Shown: positions 14,940 to 23,203, counted from the stretch's first letter. The stretch: 64,000 nt of DNA from JBFMGD01 sp040751775 (GCA_040751775.1 JBFMGD010000003.1:42545-106544); one strand, 5' to 3'. The notes: generated by a model from the letters alone, not told the origin. Made by a program: numbers and translations.

Positions 14940-15823
14940 TCGGGGAGAACAAGGGCCAGGTAACCGAAATGCTTTACCCGGGACATTTTGCCTGCCCCGG
15001 ATGCGGCGCCGCCCTGACGGTGCGCTATTTGACCCGTGCCCTCGGTGAGGATCTGGTAGTGGTGATTACCGCCTCTTGTTGGAGCATTATCGCCGGGGTG
15101 CCGCCGCTAACCGCATTGAAATGCCCGATCCTGCACTGCCCGTTTCCGAGCGCCGGCGCGGTGGGCGGCGGGGTCAGGCGCGGCCTGGACGTCAAGGGAG
15201 CGCACGGTACCACCGTTGTAGTTCTGGCCGGCGACGGCGGGACATTTGATATCGGCTTGCAGGCTCTCTCCGGAGCCGCCCAACGCAATGAAAATTTCAT
15301 TTTCGTTTGTTACGACAATGAGGCTTATATGAATACCGGGATGCAGACCAGTTCAGCCACGCCGTACGGCGCCCGGACCAACACAGCTCCCTACCCCCTG
15401 TTTAAAGAAGGGCGTAAAAAAGATATTATCCAGATCATGTCGGCTCACGGTATACCCTACGCCGCCACGGCCACGGTCGCCTTTCCCGACGACCTCGAGC
15501 AAAAATTCCGGAAGGCCAAGGAAATAGAGGGCTTTCGATTCATCCATGTCCTCTCACCATGCCCGCCGGGTTGGGGCGTTGAATCGGCGGAAACGATTCA
15601 GATTTCCCGGTTGGCGGTGGAAACATGCTTTTTTCCGCTTTATGAAATTATCGACGGCGGTTCCATGCAGTTGACCTACCGCCCCCCTGTCCAGAAAAAG
15701 CTGGAGCAGTACCTGTCGGCGCAGCGGCGCTACAGCGGTTTGCATGAACAGCAGCTCGAGAAGCTGCAGCAGGATGTTGACCGGCATTGGGAGAAGCTGC
15801 TCCGGTTGTCCGGTCGATCCTGA
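14936..15823 (+). CDS. 2-oxoacid:acceptor oxidoreductase, beta (TPP-binding) subunit
   Basis: This 295-residue protein is the thiamine-diphosphate-binding beta chain. It has an early FACPGCGAA Cys pair, typical of the beta-subunit cluster site, and the TPP motif beginning GDGGTFDIG and running to NEAYMNTG. The chain is the usual length. It is the last operon gene, ending 17 bases before an intrinsic terminator. With the alpha, gamma and flavin/ferredoxin proteins it should convert a 2-oxoacid plus CoA into acyl-CoA, CO2 and reducing equivalents. Confidence 0.94.
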   Translation: MIGENKGQVTEMLYPGHFACPGCGAALTVRYLTRALGEDLVVVITASCWSIIAGVPPLTALKCPILHCPFPSAGAVGGGVRRGLDVKGAHGTTVVVLAGDGGTFDIGLQALSGAAQRNENFIFVCYDNEAYMNTGMQTSSATPYGARTNTAPYPLFKEGRKKDIIQIMSAHGIPYAATATVAFPDDLEQKFRKAKEIEGFRFIHVLSPCPPGWGVESAETIQISRLAVETCFFPLYEIIDGGSMQLTYRPPVQKKLEQYLSAQRRYSGLHEQQLEKLQQDVDRHWEKLLRLSGRS

Positions 15824-15840
15824 GTCACACAGCCCCTCCT

Positions 15841-15875
15841 AGTCCGGTGCCGGAAGTTCGGGACCGGACTTTTTT
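15841..15875 (+). terminator. Rho-independent terminator of the oxidoreductase operon
   Basis: The 8-base arms AGTCCGGT (15841-15848) and ACCGGACT (15863-15870) pair perfectly and run into a T tract (15870-15875). It closes the sigma-54 operon before the convergent Phd-Uma2 gene. Confidence 0.9.
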
Positions 15876-15895
15876 AAAATGACCCTGTCTTTCGT

Positions 15896-16615
15896 TCAAT
15901 CAAAAATTTCTTCGAGTTTAATATGCAGTCCGTCAAAAAGCATGGACCGCAAAAGATCATCCTTTACGAAAAGCCTCATAGCCGCAACGTCTTTATCTTT
16001 GAACATGTATACTATTACTTCCCTGCTGAAGTAGTTTACGATCCAGTATTCCTGAATTCCGGTCTGCATATAGAGGTCGAGTTTTTTGACAAGGTCCATC
16101 CGGGACGAAGTTTCGGAGAGCACTTCAATGACAAGTGAAGGAATACCCGTATACCTGTCTTTTGCATTTTTATTTTCCGGATCACATATGACCAGAATAT
16201 CCGGCTGCACCACATTCATGCCGTTCTCACCCTTCTTTAAAATGACATCAAAGGGTGATAGGTAGGGCATACACTGCTTCCCTTTGAACCAGGCGGAGAC
16301 AATGACAAATAAGTTCCCGATGATCCGCTGGTGAGTTATCTTTGGGGAAGCAAGCAAAAATACTTCACCGTCGATATACTCGTACCTTTCCTCTGTTTTT
16401 TCATACATCTCCATAAATTCTTCATAACTAATTTTTTTACCGTGATACCCGTATGAAGCGGACTGTTCCCACACCTTGCCGGCATCGTGCCAACTGTCAA
16501 GCTTCGTTAGCCTCGCTACCGGCGTCCCGTTTTTCGTGACAATGATATCTTCCCGGTCAAGCAATTTAAGGTATTTCCCAAAATTATTCTTCATATCGGT
16601 CGCTTTAATGATCAT
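15896..16615 (-). CDS. Phd/YefM antitoxin-like domain fused to Uma2-family nuclease domain
   Basis: This 239-residue protein joins two domains rarely seen as one chain. Residues 1-40 (MIIKATDMKNNFGKYL to TPVARLTKLD) match the DNA-binding N-terminal part of Phd/YefM antitoxins. Residues 60-239 are a Uma2 (DUF820) PD-(D/E)xK nuclease-like domain. It has YEYIDGEV, the Asp of VQPDILVI, the Glu of SLVIEVLS, and REYW-like EYWIVN. ATG 16615 follows AAGGAAGTGG. The coding sequence is visibly more AT-rich than its neighbours, which suggests transfer. A promoter and an 18-base palindrome overlapping its -10 box suggest self-repression through the Phd domain. No separate toxin gene is adjacent. Function of the Uma2 domain in vivo is not established. 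Confidence 0.85.
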   Translation of the reverse strand: MIIKATDMKNNFGKYLKLLDREDIIVTKNGTPVARLTKLDSWHDAGKVWEQSASYGYHGKKISYEEFMEMYEKTEERYEYIDGEVFLLASPKITHQRIIGNLFVIVSAWFKGKQCMPYLSPFDVILKKGENGMNVVQPDILVICDPENKNAKDRYTGIPSLVIEVLSETSSRMDLVKKLDLYMQTGIQEYWIVNYFSREVIVYMFKDKDVAAMRLFVKDDLLRSMLFDGLHIKLEEIFD

Positions 16616-16634
16616 TTAACCACTTCCTTGGCTG

Positions 16635-16652
16635 ATATTTTAGCTAAAATAT
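16635..16652. promoter_or_regulatory. 18-base perfect palindrome, probable Phd-domain operator
   Basis: ATATTTTAGCTAAAATAT is a perfect inverted repeat 20 bases upstream of the Phd-Uma2 start. It overlaps the last bases of the predicted -10 box. Phd/YefM antitoxins bind palindromes over their own promoters, so autorepression is the natural reading. Confidence 0.65.
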
Positions 16653-16680
16653 TATATCATGCGGGATTTTTCAGAGTCAA
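16651..16680 (-). promoter_or_regulatory. SigmaA promoter of the Phd-Uma2 gene
   Basis: On the minus strand, TTGACT (16680-16675) and TATAAT (16656-16651) are 18 bases apart, near-consensus. The adjacent palindrome would block polymerase binding or escape. Confidence 0.7.
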
Positions 16681-16835
16681 TGCTCTGCGGATCGCTGCCG
16701 GGACCAGTTCTGCGCGGCGAGGGCTTGCAAAAATTAGAATAATAATAAATTTTATAATTTCATAAGCAGGATTTTTAGGCTGAAGGAAGAAAATTCTTAA
16801 GCAGAGCGATCAATAGATGAAGGAGGTGAACGGCT

Positions 16836-17678
16836 GTGCGCGAACTGAAAGCGGAAACGATATCGGAGGTTGTGGCGGCGATGTGCCAGGAAGCCAATAT
16901 TTACCTGGGTGAAGACGTTGTGCAGGCTTTAAAGAACTCCTTGCAGATCGAAGAATCCCCTACCGGCAAAGAGGTGCTGCAGCAGCTCATCGAAAACGTG
17001 GCCATTGCCCGTAACGAGCAGATCCCCGCCTGCCAGGATACCGGTTTTGCCGTTTTTTTCGTGGAATGGGGCCAGGAGGTCCACCTGACCGGAGCAACCC
17101 TGGAGGATGCCGTCAACGAGGGGGTGCGCCGGGGCTACCGGGACGGCTTTTTGCGTAAATCGATCGTTAAAGATCCATTGAACCGGGTTAATACCGGGGA
17201 CAATACCCCGGCTGTAATCCATTTGACCATGGTGCCGGGCGATCAGGTTAAGATTGCGTTCGCCCCGAAGGGCGGCGGCAGTGAAAACATGAGCACCGTG
17301 AAGATGCTCAATCCTTCAGACGGCGAGCAGGGCCTGGTCAATTGCGTGGTCAACCACGTCCGGGATGCCGGACCCAATCCCTGCCCGCCGATCGTGGTCG
17401 GAGTGGGCTTCGGCGGCACCTTTGAAAAAGTGGCGCTCTTGGCGAAAAAAGCCCTCTTCAGGCCGGTGGGTGAACCGAACGGCGACCCGTTTTACGCCGC
17501 GCTGGAACAAAAAATCCTGGAGCGCGTCAATAAACTCGGAATCGGCCCCCAGGGTTTCGGCGGTCGCGTCACCGCTCTGGCGGTGCACATAGAGGTGCAT
17601 CCCTGCCATATTGCCAGTATGCCGGCGGCGGTAAACATCAACTGCCATGCCGCGCGCCACGTTGAGCGGGTGATCTAA
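16836..17678 (+). CDS. fumA: Class I fumarate hydratase, alpha subunit
   Basis: This 280-residue protein is the N-terminal-type subunit of the oxygen-sensitive [4Fe-4S] fumarase, which interconverts fumarate and malate. Likely cluster Cys residues lie in IPACQDTG, in VNCVVNHV/NPCPP and near the end in INCHAARH; GGGSENMS is also typical. GTG 16836 follows AAGGAGGTGAA. The beta subunit starts 37 bases downstream, and malic enzyme and a fumarate-reductase-like pair follow, so the product malate is probably passed to pyruvate within the same operon. Symbol is descriptive; two-subunit forms are named variously. Confidence 0.93.
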   Translation: MRELKAETISEVVAAMCQEANIYLGEDVVQALKNSLQIEESPTGKEVLQQLIENVAIARNEQIPACQDTGFAVFFVEWGQEVHLTGATLEDAVNEGVRRGYRDGFLRKSIVKDPLNRVNTGDNTPAVIHLTMVPGDQVKIAFAPKGGGSENMSTVKMLNPSDGEQGLVNCVVNHVRDAGPNPCPPIVVGVGFGGTFEKVALLAKKALFRPVGEPNGDPFYAALEQKILERVNKLGIGPQGFGGRVTALAVHIEVHPCHIASMPAAVNINCHAARHVERVI

Positions 17679-17715
17679 TGAGACAAGCAGCGGTATACGA
17701 AAGGAGGAACAGCCA

Positions 17716-18270
17716 GTGGAACTGAAACGACTGCGCGCTCCCTTAAGCGATGCTGATGTTCTCCAGTTAAAGGCGGGCGATAACGTTTTAATCAACGGCG
17801 TCATCTATACGGCCCGGGACGCTGCGCATAAGAAACTGGTCGAGTTGATGGAGAAGGGTGAAGCGCTGCCGATCGATTTAACCGGCCAGTTTATCTATTA
17901 CGTGGGTCCCACTCCGGCCCGGCCGGGTCAGGCTATCGGCTCCGCCGGTCCGACAACCAGCGGCCGCATGGATGCCTATACCCCGCAAATGCTGGCGCAC
18001 GGGATGAAAGGCTGTATCGGCAAGGGGTTTCGCAGCACCGCGGTTAAGGATGCCCTGCAGCAATACAAGGGAGTCTACCTTGCCGCCGTGGGAGGAGCAG
18101 GGGCGTTGCTTTCCAAGTGTGTGCACAAATGTGAAGTAGTGGCTTACCCCGAACTGGGCGCCGAAGCGATTCACCGGCTGGAGGTCGCAGATTTCCCCGC
18201 GACCATTATTAACGACGCGTACGGCAACGACCTCTACCTGGAAGGGGCGAAACAGTACCGCATCGAGTGA
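17716..18270 (+). CDS. fumB: Class I fumarate hydratase, beta subunit
   Basis: This 184-residue protein is the C-terminal-type subunit of two-chain class I fumarase. It has INGVIYTARDAAH near the start, the YYVGPTPA and GPTTSGRMD segments and GKGF, all standard in the family and near the substrate site. GTG 17716 has GAAAGGAGG upstream. It is spaced 37 bases from the alpha gene and 60 from malic enzyme, consistent with one operon. Confidence 0.94.
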   Translation: MELKRLRAPLSDADVLQLKAGDNVLINGVIYTARDAAHKKLVELMEKGEALPIDLTGQFIYYVGPTPARPGQAIGSAGPTTSGRMDAYTPQMLAHGMKGCIGKGFRSTAVKDALQQYKGVYLAAVGGAGALLSKCVHKCEVVAYPELGAEAIHRLEVADFPATIINDAYGNDLYLEGAKQYRIE

Positions 18271-18330
18271 GGAAAGGTGAGCCCGGTTACAGCACCGGGC
18301 ATAGAAAGCATAAGAAAGGTGGTTTTTTAA

Positions 18331-19668
18331 GTGCCGATGAATAAAGATGAACTGCTGGCCAAGGCGAAGAAACCGGCTGAGGATGCCATGAAGCTGCACC
18401 CTTTTTACAAGGGTAAAATTGAGGTAAACTTAAAAAGCTGCGTGCGCGGTATCGGCGATTTCGCGATCTGGTATACGCCCGGCGTGGCTGAACCGTGCAA
18501 AGCGATCGCCCGGAATAAGGAAGATGTCTACAAGTATACGAATAAGGGTAACTTTCTGGCGGTAATCTCCGACGGCACCCGGGTGCTGGGCTTGGGCGAT
18601 ATCGGCCCCGAGGCCGGCATGCCCGTGATGGAAGGAAAAGCGCTGCTTTTTAAATACTTAGGCGGCGTGGACGCATTTCCGGTCTGCGTGGATACCAAGG
18701 ACGCCGATGAATTGATCAAGTTTGTCAAATTGATCCAGCCCTGCTTCGGCGGCGTGAACCTGGAAGATATCGAGAGCCCCAAGTGCTTCTACATCCTTGA
18801 CAGATTGAAGGAAGAGTGCCACATTCCGGTCTGGCATGACGATCAGCAGGGCACGGCCATGGTCAACCTGGCCGGTCTCTACAATGCGCTCAAAATCGTC
18901 GGCAAGAAAATCGGCCAGGTCAAGATAGTGATGCTCGGCTCGGGCGCAGCCAATATCTGTACCGCCCGGCTGCTGATCGCCGCCGGCGTGGACCCCGGCA
19001 AGATCGTGATGTGCGACAGCAAGGGTACCCTGCACAAGGGGCGCACCGAACTGAAAGAAAAACACCCGGTGAAGTGGGAACTGTGCCAGACGACCAACGC
19101 CGGCGGCCTGGTTGGCGACGCAGCCGCTGCTTTCCAGGGGGCGGATGTGGCCATTTGCCTCTCCACACCCGGGCCCGACACGGTGAAAAAGGAATGGGTT
19201 ACCAGCATGGCCAAAGACGCGATCGTCTTCGCCTGCGCCAACCCTATCCCCGAGATCTGGCCGTGGGAAGCGATCGAAGCCGGCGCCAAAATCGTCTCGA
19301 CAGGCCGCTCCGATTTCCCCAACCAGGTTAACAATTCCCTCGGCTTTCCGGCCATCTTCCGCGGTGTTTTGGATGTTCAGGCGACCACCATTACCGACAG
19401 CATGTGTATCGCCGCCGCGCAAGAGCTGGCTGCCTGCGCGCCGGACGGCGGGCTGAATCCTGAAAAAATCTTGCCGACCATGGACATGTGGGAAGTATTC
19501 CCCCGTGTCGCCACCGCCACGGCGCTCAAAGCGATCGAAGAGGGGGTGGCGAGGATCAAGCTCAGCCGCGAGGAAATTTATAATAAAGCAGAGCAAACAA
19601 TTCGCCGGGCCCAGGAGCAGACCAAAAGCGCAATGGAGCAAGGATTTATTCCGGCACCGCCTGCTTAA
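18331..19668 (+). CDS. NAD(P)-dependent malic enzyme
   Basis: This 445-residue protein oxidatively decarboxylates malate to pyruvate and CO2. Features include the TPGVAEPC start of the catalytic domain, VWHDDQQGTA with metal-binding Asp residues, and the dinucleotide-binding MLGSGAANIC. FACANPIPEI and STGRSDFPNQVNNS are near the end of the cofactor domain. GTG 18331 follows AGAAAGGTGG. It sits between fumarase and the Fe-S/flavoprotein pair, giving a fumarate to malate to pyruvate route or the reverse carboxylation. The cofactor (NAD or NADP) cannot be assigned confidently. Confidence 0.93.
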   Translation: MPMNKDELLAKAKKPAEDAMKLHPFYKGKIEVNLKSCVRGIGDFAIWYTPGVAEPCKAIARNKEDVYKYTNKGNFLAVISDGTRVLGLGDIGPEAGMPVMEGKALLFKYLGGVDAFPVCVDTKDADELIKFVKLIQPCFGGVNLEDIESPKCFYILDRLKEECHIPVWHDDQQGTAMVNLAGLYNALKIVGKKIGQVKIVMLGSGAANICTARLLIAAGVDPGKIVMCDSKGTLHKGRTELKEKHPVKWELCQTTNAGGLVGDAAAAFQGADVAICLSTPGPDTVKKEWVTSMAKDAIVFACANPIPEIWPWEAIEAGAKIVSTGRSDFPNQVNNSLGFPAIFRGVLDVQATTITDSMCIAAAQELAACAPDGGLNPEKILPTMDMWEVFPRVATATALKAIEEGVARIKLSREEIYNKAEQTIRRAQEQTKSAMEQGFIPAPPA

Positions 19669-19688
19669 ATAGAGAAGGAGGAGCATCC

Positions 19689-20372
19689 GTGACCGACACA
19701 ATCCCGCTGGTCGACATCTACGTCATGGGCAAACAGTACCGTGTTCCCGAGTCGCTAACGATCATGGAAGCGATGGAATACGCCGGTTACCAGTTGAAAC
19801 GGGGCTGCGGCTGCCGGGCCGGTTTCTGCGGCGCCTGCGCCACCGTCTACCGTATCGCCGGGGATTTTGAGCTGAAAGTGGGCCTGGCCTGCCAGACCAA
19901 AGTGGAGGCGGGCATGTACCTGGCCCAGATTCCCTTCTTCCCGGGCCGCAAAGCGACATTCGACCTGGAGGAAATAAAACCTTCAATCGCGTACTTCGCC
20001 CAACTCTACCCGGAAGTATTCCGCTGCCTCGGATGCAGTTCCTGCACCAAGGTATGCCCGCAGGATATCGACGTGATGCAGTATATCGCCTATATCCAGC
20101 GCGGCGACTTTGCCAGGGCGGCTGATCTTTCATTTGACTGCCTGATGTGCGGCCTCTGCGTTTCCCGCTGCCCGGCGCACATCGTCCACTACAATGCCGG
20201 CCTGACCGCCCGCCGCCTTTACAGCCGCTATATCGCCAAGCCGGACGCCTTCCTGGCACAACGGGCCAGGGCGATTGAAGAAGGCGCCTTTGACGCTGAA
20301 CTGCAAGACTTGACGGCATCGGATCGGGAACGGCTGCAGGAGCTTTACAACAGCCGTGAAATCGAAAAATAG
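19689..20372 (+). CDS. Fumarate reductase/succinate dehydrogenase-like iron-sulfur subunit
   Basis: This 227-residue protein carries one plant-type [2Fe-2S] site (Cys40/42, 47, 50 and 68, in RGCGCRAGFCGAC and LACQT) and two ferredoxin motifs. These are Cys113, 116, 119, 123 and Cys151, 154, 157, 161. Classical SdhB/FrdB has a [3Fe-4S] centre at the quinone side, whereas here both C-terminal motifs are complete four-Cys sets, suggesting two [4Fe-4S] clusters. It precedes the flavoprotein by 27 bases. No membrane anchor gene is present, so the pair may be soluble and use a carrier such as ferredoxin, NADH or a thiol; that is inferred. Confidence 0.82.
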   Translation: MTDTIPLVDIYVMGKQYRVPESLTIMEAMEYAGYQLKRGCGCRAGFCGACATVYRIAGDFELKVGLACQTKVEAGMYLAQIPFFPGRKATFDLEEIKPSIAYFAQLYPEVFRCLGCSSCTKVCPQDIDVMQYIAYIQRGDFARAADLSFDCLMCGLCVSRCPAHIVHYNAGLTARRLYSRYIAKPDAFLAQRARAIEEGAFDAELQDLTASDRERLQELYNSREIEK

Positions 20373-20399
20373 GATCGCTCAAGGAGGGAAAGAGCAAAA

Positions 20400-22004
20400 G
20401 TGCCCTATACGCCCCAGTTAAGAGAGTTGATCAAAAAAGTTGAAGAAACAAGGCCCTCCCGTGTCGGGGTTCAATACCCCCGCATGACCCCTGAAGAGCG
20501 CGTGGCGGTCTTGAAACGGTTTCACCCCGACTATATTGAAGATGGGTTCCGTGAAATCAAGATAGGCGTGGACAGGGGGGTGCGCATGCCCCTGGAAATG
20601 GCTGATGTGATCGAAGCCTGGAGCCGCCTGCGCGGTGTCGATCTCGATTTAAACCGTGCGCCGGACTTTGATGTCGATGTCCTGATCATCGGCGGCGGGG
20701 GAGCGGGCGCTTCGGCGGCGCTGGAAGCGCAGGCGCAAGGCGCGACTGTGCTGATGGTGACCAAACTGCGCTTTGGCGACGCCAACACGATGATGGCCCA
20801 GGGAGGCATCCAGGCTGCCGACAAAGAGAACGATACCCCGGGCGCTCATTACCTGGATGTGGTCGGCGGCGGTCGTTTTGAGAACGTCCCCGCGCTGGCC
20901 CGGGCGCTGGTCATGGACGCGCCCCTGGTGATCAAGTGGCTCGAAGATTTGGGCACGATGTTTGACAAGAAAGAAGACGGCACCATGGTGACAATCCACG
21001 GCGGCGGCACCTCCCGCAAGCGGATGCACGCAGCGCGCGACTATACCGGCGCCGAGATCATGCGCACCCTGCGCGATGAAACTTATAACCGCGGCGTCAA
21101 GATCATCGAGTTCTGCCCGGCGGTGGAGCTGCTCTTGGACGATCAGGGCCGGGCGGCCGGAGCGGTGCTTTATAACCTGGAAACAGAGGCTTACCTGCTG
21201 GCCCGGGCCAAGACCGTGATTATCGCCACGGGCGGTTCGGGCAGGCTGCATTACCGCGGTTTCCCCACCAGCAACCATTACGGGGCCACCGCCGACGGCC
21301 TGGTTATCGGTTACCGCGCCGGGGCGAAGACCATCTTCGCCGATTCGATCCAGTACCATCCCACCGGCGGCGCCTTCCCGCCCCAGCTTTTAGGCCTGCT
21401 GGTCACGGAGAAAACGCGGGGCCTGGGGGCGACACCGTTGAACATCAAGGGTGAGCAGTTCGTCTATCATCTCGAGACCAGGGATGTGGAGTCTTCGGCG
21501 ATTATCCGCGAGTGCCAGGAGCGCAAGCTGGGCATTCCGCTGCCGACGGGGATTGAGGCTGTCTGGCTGGATTCGCCCCTGATCGAACTGACCCTCGGCG
21601 AAGGGACGATTGAACGGCAGCTGCCGGCGATGCTGCGCCAGTTCGCCCGCTTCGGGGTCGATATCCGCAAAGAACCGATGCTGATCTACCCCACTTTGCA
21701 TTACCAAAACGGAGGGCTGCTGATCGATGAAAACGGCCGCAGCACCGTGGAGAATCTTTACGTGGCTGGAGAAACCGCCGGCGGCATTCACGGCAGCAAC
21801 CGCCTCATGGGCAACTCCTTGTTGGATATTGTAGTCTTCGGCCGCCGGGCCGGGCGGCACGCGGCGATGATCAGTAAAGATGCTCCAGTGCCGGGCGCGC
21901 TGACCCTCGACCATGTGCACGGCTATCATAAACAGCTGGAGGAAACGGGAGCCGCCGGCGGACGCGTCTCACCGATGCTCTTACCCCGTTATACCTATCG
22001 ATGA
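20400..22004 (+). CDS. Fumarate reductase/succinate dehydrogenase-like flavoprotein
   Basis: This 534-residue protein belongs to the SdhA/FrdA/L-aspartate oxidase family. The FAD motif IGGGGAGASAA begins near residue 97, after an unusual N-terminal extension of about 90 residues containing HPDYIEDGFREIKIG. The substrate region has IQYHPTGGAF and TEKTRGLGA, and the C-terminal FAD region has GSNRLMGNSLLD. The GTG start follows AAGGAGGGAAAG, and the stop overlaps the next gene by 4 bases. Neighbouring fumarase and malic enzyme favour fumarate/succinate over aspartate as substrate. The direction of catalysis and the electron partner are unknown. Confidence 0.85.
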   Translation: MPYTPQLRELIKKVEETRPSRVGVQYPRMTPEERVAVLKRFHPDYIEDGFREIKIGVDRGVRMPLEMADVIEAWSRLRGVDLDLNRAPDFDVDVLIIGGGGAGASAALEAQAQGATVLMVTKLRFGDANTMMAQGGIQAADKENDTPGAHYLDVVGGGRFENVPALARALVMDAPLVIKWLEDLGTMFDKKEDGTMVTIHGGGTSRKRMHAARDYTGAEIMRTLRDETYNRGVKIIEFCPAVELLLDDQGRAAGAVLYNLETEAYLLARAKTVIIATGGSGRLHYRGFPTSNHYGATADGLVIGYRAGAKTIFADSIQYHPTGGAFPPQLLGLLVTEKTRGLGATPLNIKGEQFVYHLETRDVESSAIIRECQERKLGIPLPTGIEAVWLDSPLIELTLGEGTIERQLPAMLRQFARFGVDIRKEPMLIYPTLHYQNGGLLIDENGRSTVENLYVAGETAGGIHGSNRLMGNSLLDIVVFGRRAGRHAAMISKDAPVPGALTLDHVHGYHKQLEETGAAGGRVSPMLLPRYTYR

Positions 22005-23203
22005 GAGAACATCCCGGGCCGGTTCCGAATTTGGTCTTAGACGGACTGCGCATCCTGGACCTGACTAGGCTCCTGCCCGGGCCTCTGTGTACCATGCTCC
22101 TGGGTGATTACGGCGCCGAGGTTATAAAAATCGAAGATCCAACCGCCGGTGACCCGACCCGGGCTGTGGGCCGTGATCTGGAAGGCAGCGGCGCGTTTTT
22201 TTGGCAGCTGAACCGGAACAAAAAGAGTGTGGCCCTGAACTTGAAAACACCGGCCGGGATAGAGATATTTAAAAAATTGGCGGCGCGCAGCGATGTGCTG
22301 GTGGAAGGTTTCCGACCCGGGGTAATGGAGCGCCTCGGGCTGGGCTACGAAGCACTGAGCGCTTTGCACCCGGCTCTGGTCTATGCTTCAATTTCGGGTT
22401 ATGGCCAGAAGGGGCCGTACCGGCTGCGGGCCGGGCATGATTTGAATTACTGTGCCGTCGCCGGCCTGCTGGAATTAAGCGCCGCGCCCGGTGAGGGGCC
22501 CGTGATGCCGGCGGTGCAGATCGCCGATATCGCCGGCGGTTCGCTGACCGCCCTCTCCGGGATCATGATGGCCCTATACGCGCGCGAAAGACGCGGGCAC
22601 GGTTCATACGTGGACGTGTCGATGACCCGGGGCTTGTTGCCCTGGCTGACCTATGCCGCCTCTTACCTAGATGGAGCAGAAGTGCTGCCCAGGCGCGGGT
22701 GCGGTCATATTACCGGGGCGTATGCCTGCTACAACCTTTATCAAACCGCCGACGGCAAGTACATGAGCCTGGGCGCCCTGGAGCCGGTTTTTTGGCAGAA
22801 CTTCTGCCTGGCGGTAGACCGTCCCGGGTGGATTGCACTGCAGTTCGACGCGTCGGAACGGGAGCAACTGATTGCTGCGGTAGGCCAGCTTTTCAAAGAA
22901 AAGACCCGCGATCAGTGGACGGAGCATTTTGCCGTTCATGACGCTTGCTGCGAACCGGTTCTGGATCTGGGCGAGGCCGCCGGCCATCCGGTCAGCCGCG
23001 CTCTCGACTACTGGATTGAAGTCCCCCGGGAAGGCGCCCCGGCGGTGCGGCAACCCGGATTCCCGCTGCTTTTTTCCGGCGCACCAGGCGCAGTGCGCCG
23101 CCGGCCGCCGAACCCGGGCGAGCATACCGCCGCCGTCCTGGCGGAACTAGGCTACTCTCGCTCTGAAATCAGCGCCTTTAAAAACTCCGGTATCATCACC
23201 TAG
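22001..23203 (+). CDS. CaiB/BaiF family protein, alpha-methylacyl-CoA racemase-like
   Basis: This 400-residue protein is a class III CoA-transferase-fold enzyme (RILDLTRLLPGP at the start, IKIEDP, GYGQKGPY). His146 in AGHDLNY and Asp176 in QIADIAGG are 30 residues apart, as the His126/Asp156 acid-base pair of mycobacterial alpha-methylacyl-CoA racemase. The Asp is also the nucleophile position of CoA transferases, but the GHDLNY His favours racemase or a racemase-like role. It overlaps the flavoprotein gene by 4 bases. It could epimerise a 2-methylacyl-CoA, or transfer CoA to succinate for the C4 pathway; the neighbours fit the second and the residues the first. Confidence 0.8.
   Translation: MREHPGPVPNLVLDGLRILDLTRLLPGPLCTMLLGDYGAEVIKIEDPTAGDPTRAVGRDLEGSGAFFWQLNRNKKSVALNLKTPAGIEIFKKLAARSDVLVEGFRPGVMERLGLGYEALSALHPALVYASISGYGQKGPYRLRAGHDLNYCAVAGLLELSAAPGEGPVMPAVQIADIAGGSLTALSGIMMALYARERRGHGSYVDVSMTRGLLPWLTYAASYLDGAEVLPRRGCGHITGAYACYNLYQTADGKYMSLGALEPVFWQNFCLAVDRPGWIALQFDASEREQLIAAVGQLFKEKTRDQWTEHFAVHDACCEPVLDLGEAAGHPVSRALDYWIEVPREGAPAVRQPGFPLLFSGAPGAVRRRPPNPGEHTAAVLAELGYSRSEISAFKNSGIIT

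Noticed and set aside
16716..16730. Sigma-54-like GG...TTGCAA upstream of fumarase
   Set aside because: The GG and GC are 9 bases apart instead of 10 and the -24 box is otherwise poor.
16725..16758. Housekeeping promoter for the fumarase operon (TTGCAA and TATAAT)
   Set aside because: The boxes are 22 bases apart, too far for a normal sigmaA promoter. The real promoter remains unidentified.
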